A stretch of 64,000 nt of DNA from an uncultured Clostridia bacterium (GTDB taxonomy: Bacteria > Bacillota > Clostridia > TANB77 > CAG-508). The DNA is taken from assembly GCA_934167965.1 (NCBI GenBank), contig CAKPMJ010000001.1, positions 62,001-126,000 on the forward strand. The letters run 5' to 3'. This document shows, in pieces, positions 8,437 to 17,500 of the stretch. Made by a program: the position numbers and the translations under genes. The notes beneath the pieces are model-generated. The model was given only the letters and a program-made list of their open reading frames with translations, did no database searches and was not told the DNA's origin. How positions within the stretch are numbered: the first letter of the stretch is position 1; the number at the start of each line of letters is the position of its first letter.

Positions 8437-8881
8437 TAGCTAAAGTTAATAAAATTGCATCTTGTCCATCATAATATTTTTTACGCAATCCAACTTGTTT
8501 AAAGCCAAAATGTTCATATAAATGCAAAGCAATAGAGTTATTACAATTAACTTCTAGATTTATGAATTTACAATTATTATTTCTAGCTAAATCTATGATA
8601 TAATTTAATAAAATAGAGGAAAGGCCATTTCCTCTGTAATTTTTTCGAACAACAATATTAGTAAGCTCTGCTGTATCTAATACAATAGAGATTCCAGCAA
8701 AACCAACTATTTCTTCATTTAATTTAGCAACAATCAATTTAGAGTTGTTATTCTTAATTTCTTCTCTTAAAATATTATAGTTCCAAAAATCATCAAAATC
8801 TGTTTCAAGATTAGTTGATATTGAGTCTAAATCTTCCAAAGTCATTTCATCAATAATTATATTATGATTTTTTTTATCCAT
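8423..8881 (-). CDS. rimI: Ribosomal protein alanine N-acetyltransferase RimI
   Basis: A GNAT acetyltransferase of about 152 residues. I start it at 8881 because GGAGG lies 9 bases upstream; the frame extends further up, through tsaB. The acetyl-CoA loop is VVRKNYRGNGLSSILL and the C-terminal motif is NCNNSIALHLYEHFGFKQVGLRKKYY, typical of RimI. The family acetylates the N-terminus of ribosomal protein S18 and related proteins. It overlaps the end of tsaB by 8 bases, a conserved pairing that supports the call. Confidence 0.9.
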   Translation of the reverse strand: MDKKNHNIIIDEMTLEDLDSISTNLETDFDDFWNYNILREEIKNNNSKLIVAKLNEEIVGFAGISIVLDTAELTNIVVRKNYRGNGLSSILLNYIIDLARNNNCKFINLEVNCNNSIALHLYEHFGFKQVGLRKKYYDGQDAILLTLAIDFS

Positions 8882-9551
8882 TTTTCTTAGCCTCCAATAA
8901 TTGTTCAGCTTTAGGGGCACGAAGGTATAGAGGCAAAATATTATTAGTTGCTCCATTTGTATTATAATAATTTAAACCAGCAAGTCCTAAATTAAAGGCA
9001 GATAAATTATTATCACTAGCAAAGTCAGCAGTTGATAATACACTTGATAATTTTTCCTTATAAGACACAGCACCATCTCCAACAAAAGTAATAGGAGAGG
9101 AGATGATTTTTAATTTATCAATAATAACATCAATGTGATTAGCTGAAAAATCAAAAATTTTAGTATGTTTGTTATCAAAAACACCACAATAAGCATTATC
9201 ATTTTTAGCATCAATTAAAGAACAAATATAATTAGCATTACTAACATTGTAACTAAGTGCTTCAAGTGAACTGATTCCTACACATGGTATATTTAATGAA
9301 TCAGCAAAAGCCTTGACAGTTGCAACACCTATACGAATTCCTGTAAAAGAACCAGGACCAATATCACACACAAGTAAATCAATATCTTTTAATTTTAAAT
9401 TAGTGTCTAATAGTATTTGATTTATGATTGGCATAAGTTTTTCTGAATGTGTAAGACCACTATTTTGAGATATTTCCTTAATAAGTTTATTATCCTCTAA
9501 TATGGCAACAGCACATATAGGACTTGAAGTGTCTATACTTAAAATCTTCAA
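8874..9551 (-). CDS. tsaB: tRNA t6A biosynthesis protein TsaB
   Basis: An ASKHA-fold protein of 225 residues with ILSIDTSSPICAVAI at the N-terminus and CDIGPGSFTGIRIGVATVKAF near residue 70, the TsaB signature. TsaB forms the scaffold of the TsaB-TsaD-TsaE complex that puts threonylcarbamoyl on A37 of ANN-decoding tRNAs. It overlaps tsaE by 4 bases (ATGA) and rimI by 8, so the three are translationally coupled. Its partner tsaD is in this window at 55.9 kb. Confidence 0.97.
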   Translation of the reverse strand: MKILSIDTSSPICAVAILEDNKLIKEISQNSGLTHSEKLMPIINQILLDTNLKLKDIDLLVCDIGPGSFTGIRIGVATVKAFADSLNIPCVGISSLEALSYNVSNANYICSLIDAKNDNAYCGVFDNKHTKIFDFSANHIDVIIDKLKIISSPITFVGDGAVSYKEKLSSVLSTADFASDNNLSAFNLGLAGLNYYNTNGATNNILPLYLRAPKAEQLLEAKKNG

Positions 9552-10024
9552 TTTAATTCCTCCTTAAAATTTTCTAATATTTTTTCATATCTTTCACCAT
9601 GAGCTGTAAGTTCTAAAATACGTTTATTTTCGTAATTATTATCTTTTTTAAAAGTGATATGAATATATTCTTTAGGTAATATATTTTGAAGGATTTCACC
9701 CCATTCAATAAGACAAATTCCTTTTTCAAAATATTCTTCTCCACCAATAGCATAAAATTCATCAGTATCTTCTAATCTGTATACGTCAAAATGATATATT
9801 TTAGTGTCTTGATAAGAATACTCATTTACTATATTAAAAGTTGGGCTTGAAATTTCATCTTGTAAATTAAAATAAGATAAAAAACCTTCAACAAATTTAG
9901 TTTTACCAGCACCTAATTCTCCTGTTAAAATGACAATATCTGTTTTCTTTAAAAAACTGGCTATTTTTTTAGCAATTTTTTCAGTTATTTCAGCTGAATT
10001 AGAGTTTATTTTTATAGTTTTCAT
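9548..10024 (-). CDS. tsaE: tRNA t6A biosynthesis ATPase TsaE
   Basis: About 158 residues starting at MKTIKINS; AAAGGA lies about 10 bases upstream, whereas the upstream ATG at 10057 has no site. The Walker A motif is GELGAGKT, followed by the family motifs SPTFNIVNEY, HFDVYRL and IEWGE. It is the P-loop ATPase that drives turnover of the TsaBD complex. It is the first gene of the minus-strand operon tsaE-tsaB-rimI. Confidence 0.95.
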   Translation of the reverse strand: MKTIKINSNSAEITEKIAKKIASFLKKTDIVILTGELGAGKTKFVEGFLSYFNLQDEISSPTFNIVNEYSYQDTKIYHFDVYRLEDTDEFYAIGGEEYFEKGICLIEWGEILQNILPKEYIHITFKKDNNYENKRILELTAHGERYEKILENFKEELN

Positions 10025-10058
10025 TCTAAAATTATTCCTTTCATTTTTTACATACATA

Positions 10059-10087
10059 ATAATACTATAATTCTACAAAAAAGTCAA
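10059..10087 (-). promoter_or_regulatory. Promoter for tsaE-tsaB-rimI
   Basis: On the minus strand: TTGACT (10082-10087), 17 bases, TATTAT. It is divergent from the ftsE promoter. Confidence 0.6.
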
Positions 10088-10128
10088 AAATTGGAGGGGA
10101 AGAAAATGTGATTTTTTTGTAAAATCTA

Positions 10129-10156
10129 TTGAAAAAAATATATTTATTGTTATAAT
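10129..10156 (+). promoter_or_regulatory. Promoter for the ftsEX operon
   Basis: TTGAAA, 16 bases, TATAAT, about 40 bases before ftsE. Confidence 0.7.
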
Positions 10157-10194
10157 ATAGATGAATATTAAAATCAAAACATGGGGAGAAAAAA

Positions 10195-10881
10195 ATGATA
10201 GAATTTAGAAACGTAAGCAAAACATATGATACAGGAACAAAAGCCGTTAAAAACGCGAGCTTTACTATAGAAAAAGGCGAATTTTGCTTTCTAGTAGGAA
10301 CATCAGGAAGTGGAAAGTCAACATTAATAAAAATGATATTAAAAGAAGAAGAACCAACATCAGGAAATATAATAATAAATGGAAAAGACACAACATTTTT
10401 AAAACAAAGTAGAGTGCCATATTTAAGAAGAAGCATGGGAGTGGTATTTCAAGATTTCAGACTATTACCAGATAAAACAGTATATGACAATGTTGCATAT
10501 GCAATGTATATAGTTAGAGCAACACCAAAACACATACGTAGACAAGTACCAATGGTGCTATCATTAGTAGGATTAAGTGGAAAGGCAAAAATGTACCCAA
10601 ATGAATTATCAGGAGGAGAACAACAAAGAGTAGCATTAGCAAGAGCATTAGTAAATAATCCATCAATGTTAATTGCAGATGAGCCAACAGGAAACTTAGA
10701 TCCAGAAACAGCATGGGATATAATGAACTTATTAAATGACATAAATATGAGAGGAACAACAGTAGTAGTGGCAACACATGCAAAAGATATCGTTGACCAA
10801 ATGAGAAAAAGAGTAATTCAAATTGATAAAGGCGATATTATAAGAGATGATAGAAAAGGTGGGTATGAACGTGAAATATAA
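10195..10881 (+). CDS. ftsE: Cell division ATP-binding protein FtsE
   Basis: An ABC ATPase of 228 residues with Walker A GTSGSGKST (about 35-43), signature LSGGEQQR, Walker B MLIADEPTGNLDP and the His switch in VVVATHAK. The insert VVFQDFRLLPDKTVYDNVA is typical of FtsE. With FtsX it forms a division-site complex that activates peptidoglycan hydrolases rather than transporting a solute. FtsX starts inside its 3' end and two M23 hydrolases follow, matching that role. Confidence 0.96.
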   Translation: MIEFRNVSKTYDTGTKAVKNASFTIEKGEFCFLVGTSGSGKSTLIKMILKEEEPTSGNIIINGKDTTFLKQSRVPYLRRSMGVVFQDFRLLPDKTVYDNVAYAMYIVRATPKHIRRQVPMVLSLVGLSGKAKMYPNELSGGEQQRVALARALVNNPSMLIADEPTGNLDPETAWDIMNLLNDINMRGTTVVVATHAKDIVDQMRKRVIQIDKGDIIRDDRKGGYEREI

Positions 10882-11770
10882 TATACTAACATATTTAATT
10901 GGAGAAGGATTTAGCAACGTATTTAAAAACAAAAAAAGGGCAATGACCTCACTTGGAATGATGTGTGTTACAATGCTAATATTTGGAATATTTTTTGTTA
11001 TAGGACAAAACTTAAATCACTTTGTAACTGAAATAGAGGCAGACCAAGGAATGCAAGTCTTTTTACAAAAGACATCAACAGATGAACAAATACAAGAAAT
11101 GAAAACAAAACTACAAAATATAAATGGAGTTAATACAATAGAATATGTATCAAAAGAAGATGCTTTACAAAAGATGAAAAATAAATTTAAAGACAAATCA
11201 TCAATATTAAATGGGTATGAAAAGGATAATCCTTTTCCACCATCATACATAATAACACTAACAGATTTAAATTTAGCAAAGCAAGTAAAACAGGAAATAA
11301 CAGCTATGCCAGAAGTAACTGAAATAACAAGCAGTGATGAGACAATAATAACATTAGTAAAACTAGCAAAAGGAATAAAGATAGGAACTTATGTAATATT
11401 AGCATTTTTAATAATATTCTCTATATTTATAATTGCAAACACTATAAAACTTACTGTACATGCAAGAAGAAGAGAAATATCAATAATGAAATATGTTGGA
11501 GCAACAAATAGTTTCATCAGATGGCCATTTGCAGTAGAAGGTATAATAATAGGTTTAATGTCTGGAGCAATTTCAATTGGAATACTATCTGGAATATATT
11601 ATTTAGTAGTACAAAATGATACATTTATATCAATGACAACTAAGATAGGATTAACATTACTACAATTTGGAGATATGTTAAATACAATAATTATAATATA
11701 TTTAGCTTTAGGAATAGGAATAGGAGTGTTAGGAAGTACAATTTCTATGAGAAAATACTTAAAAGTATAA
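10865..11770 (+). CDS. ftsX: Cell division permease-like protein FtsX
   Basis: About 301 residues from the ATG at 10865, which has AAGGTGGG just upstream and overlaps ftsE by 17 bases; an in-frame ATG at 10847 is less likely. There is one N-terminal helix, an extracellular loop (about 55-165, with the QVFLQ..T strand typical of FtsX ECD1), then three helices. HARRREISIMKYVGATNSFIRWPF is the conserved FtsX cytoplasmic segment. It transmits FtsE ATP hydrolysis to an extracellular hydrolase. Confidence 0.95.
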   Translation: MNVKYNILTYLIGEGFSNVFKNKKRAMTSLGMMCVTMLIFGIFFVIGQNLNHFVTEIEADQGMQVFLQKTSTDEQIQEMKTKLQNINGVNTIEYVSKEDALQKMKNKFKDKSSILNGYEKDNPFPPSYIITLTDLNLAKQVKQEITAMPEVTEITSSDETIITLVKLAKGIKIGTYVILAFLIIFSIFIIANTIKLTVHARRREISIMKYVGATNSFIRWPFAVEGIIIGLMSGAISIGILSGIYYLVVQNDTFISMTTKIGLTLLQFGDMLNTIIIIYLALGIGIGVLGSTISMRKYLKV

Positions 11771-11785
11771 GATTGGAGAAAGCAT

Positions 11786-12937
11786 ATGAAAAAATGGACA
11801 AGTATTATATTAATAATAGTAATATGTATGGCTTCATTTGTCTCATATGCTTCAAATGAGACGGAATTGAACAGCCTACAGCAAGAAAGAAATGAAGTTC
11901 AAAATCAAATAAGTGAAGCACAAGAAAAAATTCAAGATATAGAAGATGACAGAACAGAAAACATAAAGCAAATAGCAAAAATAGATGAAGGAATAGAAAG
12001 TGCACAGAAAACATTACAAGGTCTTAATAAAAACGTATCTGAATTAGAAAAAAAGTTAAAAGCAGTACAAATTAAACTGAAAGAAGCAACAGATAAATAT
12101 GATGCTCAAAAACAGCTTTTAGATGAAAGACTAGTTGCGATGTATATATCAGGAGATACTAGATATTTGGATGTACTTCTTGCATCATCAAACATTATGG
12201 ATTTGATTTCTAATTATTATTTGATGGAAGAATTAGTTGATTATGACACAAAATTATTAAACAAAGTGGAAGAACAAAAAAAATATATAGAACAAATAAA
12301 TAATGAACTAACAACACAAAAAAATGCTCTAAATACTCAAAAACAAGAACAATTAAAACTTCAAAAAGTATTAGAGAACAATAAATTCCTTAGAAAAAAT
12401 TACATAAATAAGTTATCAGATCAAGAAAAAGAACTTCAAGAAAAAATTGATGAATACAACAATCAAATTAATGCTATAGAGCAAGAAATTCAAAGACTTG
12501 CAATAACAAAAAGCTTTGGAGAAAATTACCTAGGTGGCACAATGATATGGCCAATAAAAGACCATTATACAATAACATCACAATATGGAATGAGAACACA
12601 TCCTATAACAGGAGTGTATAAATTACATACAGGAATGGACATAAGTGCAAAAAAAGGTGATGACTTCATTGCAGCAGCTTATGGGATGGTTGTAAAGGCA
12701 GAATACAACAGAGCTTATGGAAATATGGTAATAATTGACCATGGAGGCGGAGTACAAACATTATATGCACATGGTTCATCAATAGAAGTAGAAGTCGGAA
12801 AAGTAGTAAATGCAGGCGATGTTGTTTTAAAAGTTGGGTCTACTGGTTATTCAACAGGACCACATGCACATTTTGAAATAAGAATAAATGGAAGCACAGT
12901 AAATCCGTTAGATTATATACAGATACCAAAAAATTAA
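11786..12937 (+). CDS. Murein hydrolase activator/endopeptidase, coiled coil plus M23 domain (first copy)
   Basis: A secreted protein of 383 residues: signal peptide (about 1-22, ending VSYAS), long coiled coil (about 25-245), then a LytM/M23 domain (about 265-380). The zinc ligands are present: HTGMD and the HAH of GPHAHFEI. The coiled coil plus LytM layout is that of EnvC/PcsB-type FtsEX effectors. Location directly after ftsX supports control by FtsEX. It is paralogous to the next gene. Confidence 0.92.
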   Translation: MKKWTSIILIIVICMASFVSYASNETELNSLQQERNEVQNQISEAQEKIQDIEDDRTENIKQIAKIDEGIESAQKTLQGLNKNVSELEKKLKAVQIKLKEATDKYDAQKQLLDERLVAMYISGDTRYLDVLLASSNIMDLISNYYLMEELVDYDTKLLNKVEEQKKYIEQINNELTTQKNALNTQKQEQLKLQKVLENNKFLRKNYINKLSDQEKELQEKIDEYNNQINAIEQEIQRLAITKSFGENYLGGTMIWPIKDHYTITSQYGMRTHPITGVYKLHTGMDISAKKGDDFIAAAYGMVVKAEYNRAYGNMVIIDHGGGVQTLYAHGSSIEVEVGKVVNAGDVVLKVGSTGYSTGPHAHFEIRINGSTVNPLDYIQIPKN

Positions 12938-12959
12938 AAGAAAAGAGAGGTACTATATT

Positions 12960-14171
12960 ATGAAAAAAATGATAAGAATTTTAGTTGTAGCACTTATAAT
13001 TATAATGATATGTACATATAGTAATATAAGTAGAGCAGCACAGTCTATAAATTCTTTAAAAAATGAGAAAGATTCTGTAAAAGATAAGATCTCGGAAGCT
13101 CAAGATGATTTAGAGGATATATCGGCAGAAAAGTCAGAAACATTAAAACAAGTAGAAAGTTTAATAACAAAAATATCTTCATACAATAAAGAAATAAATG
13201 AAGTAAAATCAAATATTTCATCATTGGAAAAGAAAATAAAAGAAGCAGAAGCAAAAATAAAAGATGATGAGGAAGAATATGCGAGAGAAGATGCAGCAAT
13301 GAGAGAAAGACTAGTTGCTATGTACATAAATGGAGATACATCATATTTGGATTATATGTTTTCATCAGCTAATATAGTAGACTTTATATCAAGTTATCAT
13401 TTGATCTCACAAGTTGCAGAATATGATGCTCAAATGCTAGAAAAAGTGCAAAAACATAAAGAAAAAATAGAAAATAGTAAAAATGAGCTAGAAAAAGACA
13501 AAAAGAGTTTAGTGTCATCTAAGGCAACTTTAGAATCTAAACAAAGTGCGTTAAAGGTTGCTAAAAAGGAAAAACAATCATATGCAGATAAACTTTCTGA
13601 AGATGAAAAGAAAACAAAACAAAAAATAGAAGAATTGCAAGAAGAAAATGATAAATTAGATAAAGAAATAGCAAAAGCACAAGCAGCTATTGAAGCAGCT
13701 AGAAGAGCAGCAGCAAATAGAACGAATTCTTCAAAGCCAAATATGAATGCAAGTGCATCAGGATTTATTTATCCAGTTAGTTCACAATATAAAAATCCAA
13801 CAACTGGATGGTATTATAGAAGTGGCGGATTCCATGGAGGAGTTGATTTCTCTGGAGCAGGAATATCAGGATCACCAATATATGCAGTTGCAGACGGATA
13901 TGTAGTTATATCTAAAGCAGTAAAAAATAAAAAAGGACAATATGTAAGCTATGGAAACTATGTACTTATTGCGCATTATAATGGACTATATACATTGTAT
14001 GCTCATATGAGCTCAAGAGCAGTATCTGCTGGCCAAACAGTATCTCAAGGTCAAACAATAGGTTATGTAGGTTCAACAGGAAATTCAACAGGACCTCATT
14101 TACACTTTGAAGTACGTACAGGAAATGGTTCATATGCAAATAGAGTGTACCCAATGAATTATTTACCATAA
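12960..14171 (+). CDS. Murein hydrolase, coiled coil plus M23 domain (second copy)
   Basis: The same architecture as the preceding gene in 403 residues: signal peptide (about 1-27), coiled coil (about 30-255) and M23 domain (about 270-403) with HGGVD and HLHFE zinc ligands. The coiled-coil motif RLVAMYINGDTSYLD is nearly identical to RLVAMYISGDTRYLD in its neighbour, so the two are tandem paralogues. The linker is Ala/Lys rich. Both may be FtsEX clients, or the copies may serve vegetative division and sporulation separately; the sequence does not decide. Confidence 0.92.
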   Translation: MKKMIRILVVALIIIMICTYSNISRAAQSINSLKNEKDSVKDKISEAQDDLEDISAEKSETLKQVESLITKISSYNKEINEVKSNISSLEKKIKEAEAKIKDDEEEYAREDAAMRERLVAMYINGDTSYLDYMFSSANIVDFISSYHLISQVAEYDAQMLEKVQKHKEKIENSKNELEKDKKSLVSSKATLESKQSALKVAKKEKQSYADKLSEDEKKTKQKIEELQEENDKLDKEIAKAQAAIEAARRAAANRTNSSKPNMNASASGFIYPVSSQYKNPTTGWYYRSGGFHGGVDFSGAGISGSPIYAVADGYVVISKAVKNKKGQYVSYGNYVLIAHYNGLYTLYAHMSSRAVSAGQTVSQGQTIGYVGSTGNSTGPHLHFEVRTGNGSYANRVYPMNYLP

Positions 14172-14191
14172 GAAAGGATATATAATATATA

Positions 14192-15409
14192 ATGGAAGAA
14201 GAAAACAATCACGAGAGAATATACAAAAAAATAATGTTAGTAGTATTAACAATGTTTAGTACATTTATACTAACAATGTTTGGAACATACATATATTTAA
14301 AAAATAATTCGCAGATATTAGATATAAATGTAGGGGATATTTCCTCTACATCTAATTATTTGAGAAAAATAAGAAGTTCGATTCAAAAATACTATTTATG
14401 GACAGATAAAATTAATGACGAAGATTTAGAAGAATCAGCCGTACAAGGTTATGTATCAGGATTGGGTGACGAATATACAGAATATATACCTAAAAAGAAA
14501 ATGGAAGAATATACAGAAAATCTTACAGGAAGCTTTGTAGGAATAGGCGTATATATGGTTGCAGATGAAGAACATGATAGAGTAATAGTATATTACCCAA
14601 TACCAGAAAGCCCAGCTGAAAAGATAGGAATCAAATCAGGAGATCAAATCTTAAAAGTAGATGGAGTAGAATATACGGCAAAGGATTTTGATACAATTGC
14701 TGACCATATAAAAGGAAAAGAAGGAACTACAGTTAATATTGTTGTATTAAGAGACAATAAAGAATTAAGTTTTGATATTAAAAGGGAAAAAATAATTACA
14801 AATCCTATAACAATAAAAAAATTAGAAAATAATATAGGATATTTAAAATTGCCAAGTTTTGATGAAGAAACAGCTAAGAATTTTAAAGAAAAGGTTGAAG
14901 AGCTACAAAAACAAGGAGCTAAATCACTTATTATAGATTTAAGAAATGATGGTGGCGGAATAGTTGATGAAGCTACTGAAATAGCAGATTATATATTAGA
15001 CAAAGGTGACACTATAATATCAACAGTTGATAATAAGGGAGAAAAAGAAATAACATATTCTAAACATAAACCAATATTCAATATGCCAATAGTGATTTTA
15101 GTAAATGAGAATACAGCAAGTGCATCAGAAATATTGACAGCAGCACTTAAAGATTATGATAAGGCAACAGTTGTGGGAACGAAAACTTATGGAAAAGGAA
15201 TAATTCAAACATTATTTACATTATCAGATGGTAGTGGACTTAAAATAACAACGGCAGAGTATTATACTCCAAAAGGAACTACTATTCATAAAGTCGGAAT
15301 TACTCCAGATGAAGAAATTGAATTACCTGAAGAAGTAGAAAATATATATGCAGTAAAAGAAAAAGATGATACACAATTAAAAAAAGCTATTGAAATATTA
15401 AAAAAATAA
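14192..15409 (+). CDS. C-terminal processing protease, S41 family (CtpA/CtpB type)
   Basis: A 405-residue protein with an N-terminal membrane anchor (about 15-35), a PDZ domain (about 95-180; GIKSGDQILKVDGVE) and an S41 protease domain. The catalytic Ser is in NENTASASEILTAAL (about 312) and the Lys in KTYGKGIIQT (about 334). The protein faces the outside and cleaves C-terminal tails. In Bacillus, CtpB acts in the sporulation checkpoint and CtpA in vegetative cells; either is possible. It follows the two M23 genes in the ftsEX operon, 20 bases downstream. Confidence 0.93.
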   Translation: MEEENNHERIYKKIMLVVLTMFSTFILTMFGTYIYLKNNSQILDINVGDISSTSNYLRKIRSSIQKYYLWTDKINDEDLEESAVQGYVSGLGDEYTEYIPKKKMEEYTENLTGSFVGIGVYMVADEEHDRVIVYYPIPESPAEKIGIKSGDQILKVDGVEYTAKDFDTIADHIKGKEGTTVNIVVLRDNKELSFDIKREKIITNPITIKKLENNIGYLKLPSFDEETAKNFKEKVEELQKQGAKSLIIDLRNDGGGIVDEATEIADYILDKGDTIISTVDNKGEKEITYSKHKPIFNMPIVILVNENTASASEILTAALKDYDKATVVGTKTYGKGIIQTLFTLSDGSGLKITTAEYYTPKGTTIHKVGITPDEEIELPEEVENIYAVKEKDDTQLKKAIEILKK

Positions 15410-15420
15410 GGAGCGTTAAA

Positions 15421-15996
15421 ATGAATCTACCAAATAAACTAACAGTATTTAGAATAATATTAGTACCAATAATGGTAATAGTTTCATACTTAAAAATACC
15501 ATATTCACTATTAATAATAGATGCGATATTTATTGTTGCATCTATTACAGATAAATTAGATGGATATTTAGCCAGAAAAAATAATCAAGTAACTACCTTT
15601 GGAAAGTTTCTTGATCCAATAGCAGATAAAATATTGGTTTTAGCTGCTATGATAATCTTAGTAGAAATAGGAAAAATACCAGCTTGGATACCAATTATAA
15701 TTTTATTTAGAGAATTTGCAGTATCTGGTTACAGGCTAGTTGCAGCAACAAATGGTGGAGAAGTTATTGCTGCATCAAATTGGGGAAAGTTAAAAACTGT
15801 TACTCAAATGATAGCAATAATAGTTGCATTTATAGATAAAGGTACATTTTGTCAATGCTTTACAAATGGATTATCAGGAATTTATTGGTACATAAATTTA
15901 ATTACTTCTGTCATGATGATTTTATGTGTTATAGCTACAGTATTTTCGGGATGGGAATATTTAAAAAATGGAAAAGAATTGTTAAAAGATAAATAA
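15421..15996 (+). CDS. pgsA: CDP-diacylglycerol-glycerol-3-phosphate phosphatidyltransferase
   Basis: A membrane enzyme of 191 residues with the CDP-alcohol phosphatidyltransferase motif: DKLDGYLAR, then eight residues, GKFLDPIAD. The opening NLPNKLTVFRIILVPIMV is typical of PgsA. It makes phosphatidylglycerol phosphate, the committed step to phosphatidylglycerol. It is last in the ftsEX operon, 11 bases after ctpA, and is followed by a strong terminator. Confidence 0.95.
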   Translation: MNLPNKLTVFRIILVPIMVIVSYLKIPYSLLIIDAIFIVASITDKLDGYLARKNNQVTTFGKFLDPIADKILVLAAMIILVEIGKIPAWIPIIILFREFAVSGYRLVAATNGGEVIAASNWGKLKTVTQMIAIIVAFIDKGTFCQCFTNGLSGIYWYINLITSVMMILCVIATVFSGWEYLKNGKELLKDK

Positions 15997-16030
15997 TAAA
16001 AGAAAGTAGGATACTACTTTCTTTTATTTT
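15997..16030. terminator. Bidirectional terminator between pgsA and tetR
   Basis: AAAAGAAAGTAG pairs with CTACTTTCTTTT around a GATA loop, with T-runs on both strands. Confidence 0.85.
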
Positions 16031-16626
16031 AATAGATTTGCAATTACATTAACTACATTATTAGTCATAGCATCATAATCTAATTCACCATGTTTATGAT
16101 AAACAATCTCATGACATAAATCATCAATCAAATGAATAGAAATATGTACTCTTTCTAAGATATTATCTTTATTAAAGCCATTTTGTACAAGAATATCAGC
16201 TATTGATTGAGTCATATACATTTCATGTTTCTGAAAAAAATCTCCTATTTTCTTATCAGAATGAGTCATAGCAGTAATTTCTTCATGGGCAGCTTGAGAT
16301 AATTTATGTTTTTTTATAAAATTATTAATCATTTTTCTTAAAATTTTATCAATATCATTTTTATTAAATTCATCACTAGCAATATTAAGCATAGGATAAA
16401 AAATATCTTTGGCATATATTTTTATACCTTCAACTAAAATATCATGCTTATCTCTAAAATATTGGTACACAATACCGGTAGATACACCTGCTGCTTTTGC
16501 AATTTCGGCAGTATTTGTATTGTAATAACCTTTTTGACAAATTAAATCAAAACCGGCTTCAATAATTTTATTTTTTTTCTCTATAGAACGTTTTTGAACA
16601 GGTTCTCTTATATCATTTACACTCAT
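16024..16626 (-). CDS. TetR-family transcriptional regulator
   Basis: The product is 200 residues. The N-terminal helix-turn-helix (about 18-65) reads IIEAGFDLICQKGYYNTNTAEIAKAAGVSTGIVYQYF, typical of TetR. The C-terminal ligand domain is helical and His-rich near the end. It is divergent from an ABC efflux pair with a palindrome between the promoters, so it most likely represses both itself and the transporter until a ligand binds. The ligand is unknown. AGGAGG-like sequence (GGAGGTTATTAAAG) precedes the start. Confidence 0.92.
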   Translation of the reverse strand: MSVNDIREPVQKRSIEKKNKIIEAGFDLICQKGYYNTNTAEIAKAAGVSTGIVYQYFRDKHDILVEGIKIYAKDIFYPMLNIASDEFNKNDIDKILRKMINNFIKKHKLSQAAHEEITAMTHSDKKIGDFFQKHEMYMTQSIADILVQNGFNKDNILERVHISIHLIDDLCHEIVYHKHGELDYDAMTNNVVNVIANLLK

Positions 16627-16661
16627 CTTTAATAACCTCCAAAATAAGAGCTATAATATAT

Positions 16662-16772
16662 ATTATAATCATAAAAAAATAAAAAGTCAAGAATATGAAA
16701 AAAAATTCATATTGTATTGACTTTTTAGAAAATGATTATTATAATATAGCTGAAATATGAAAAAAGTTTCAG
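16662..16772. promoter_or_regulatory. Mirror-image divergent promoters with candidate TetR operators
   Basis: Plus strand: TTGACT (16717-16722), 17 bases, TATAAT (16740-16745). Minus strand: TTGACT (16685-16690), 17 bases, TATAAT (16662-16667). Between the two -35 boxes lies AATATGAA-N6-TTCATATT (16692-16713), a palindrome that one dimer could use to block both promoters. A second inverted repeat, CTGAAA-N11-TTTCAG (16750-16772), overlaps the expected plus-strand start of transcription and shares the ATATGAAAAAA core. Confidence 0.8.
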
Positions 16773-16788
16773 GTTAATAGGAGGTATT

Positions 16789-17499
16789 ATGGAAAAGATT
16801 ATTGATATAAAAGGAGTAAGTAAAATTTACAAAACAGGAGAAAAAGAATTTAAAGCACTTGATAATATTGATTTATCAATAAATAAGGGAGAATTTGTAG
16901 TAATATTAGGACCATCAGGAGCAGGAAAATCAACATTATTAAACTTGATTGGAGGAATGGATACACCAACAACTGGTAGCATAAAAATTGATGGAGAAGA
17001 AATATCAAACTATAATGAAAACAATCTTAGTGAATACAGAGCAGAAAATATAGGATTTATATTTCAGTTTTATAACATATTACCAACACTAACAGTACTA
17101 GAAAATGTAGAGTTAGTAAAAGATGTCGTAAAAAACGGAAATGATAGTAAAGAATCAATAAAAGCTGTAGGGCTTGAAGAACATATGAATAAATTTCCAA
17201 ACCAATTATCTGGAGGTGAACAACAAAGGGTATCTATAGCAAGAGCTATAGCGAAAAATCCTAAATTATTACTATGTGATGAACCAACAGGTGCATTGGA
17301 CTCAAAAACAGGTGTAGAAGTATTAAAATTATTAAAAAAACAATGTGATGGAAATAATGGAGCAAATACAGTAATAGTAGTAACACATAATAGTTTATTT
17401 GCTGATATAGCTGATACAGTAGTAAGGGTAAAAAATGGTAGTATTGAAAGTGTAACTTCTAATCCAAATCCTAAAAAGATTGATGAGGTGAAGTGGTAA
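16789..17499 (+). CDS. ABC transporter ATP-binding protein (MacB/LolD type)
   Basis: The protein is 236 residues with Walker A GPSGAGKST (about 43-51), signature LSGGEQQR, Walker B LLLCDEPTGALDS and the switch His in VVVTHNS. The sequence is close to the MacB/LolD/SalX class that pairs with FtsX-like permeases. The permease starts one base after its stop. Probable role: energising export of a drug, peptide or lipid, under control of the divergent TetR. Confidence 0.93.
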   Translation: MEKIIDIKGVSKIYKTGEKEFKALDNIDLSINKGEFVVILGPSGAGKSTLLNLIGGMDTPTTGSIKIDGEEISNYNENNLSEYRAENIGFIFQFYNILPTLTVLENVELVKDVVKNGNDSKESIKAVGLEEHMNKFPNQLSGGEQQRVSIARAIAKNPKLLLCDEPTGALDSKTGVEVLKLLKKQCDGNNGANTVIVVTHNSLFADIADTVVRVKNGSIESVTSNPNPKKIDEVKW

Positions 17500-17500
17500 G

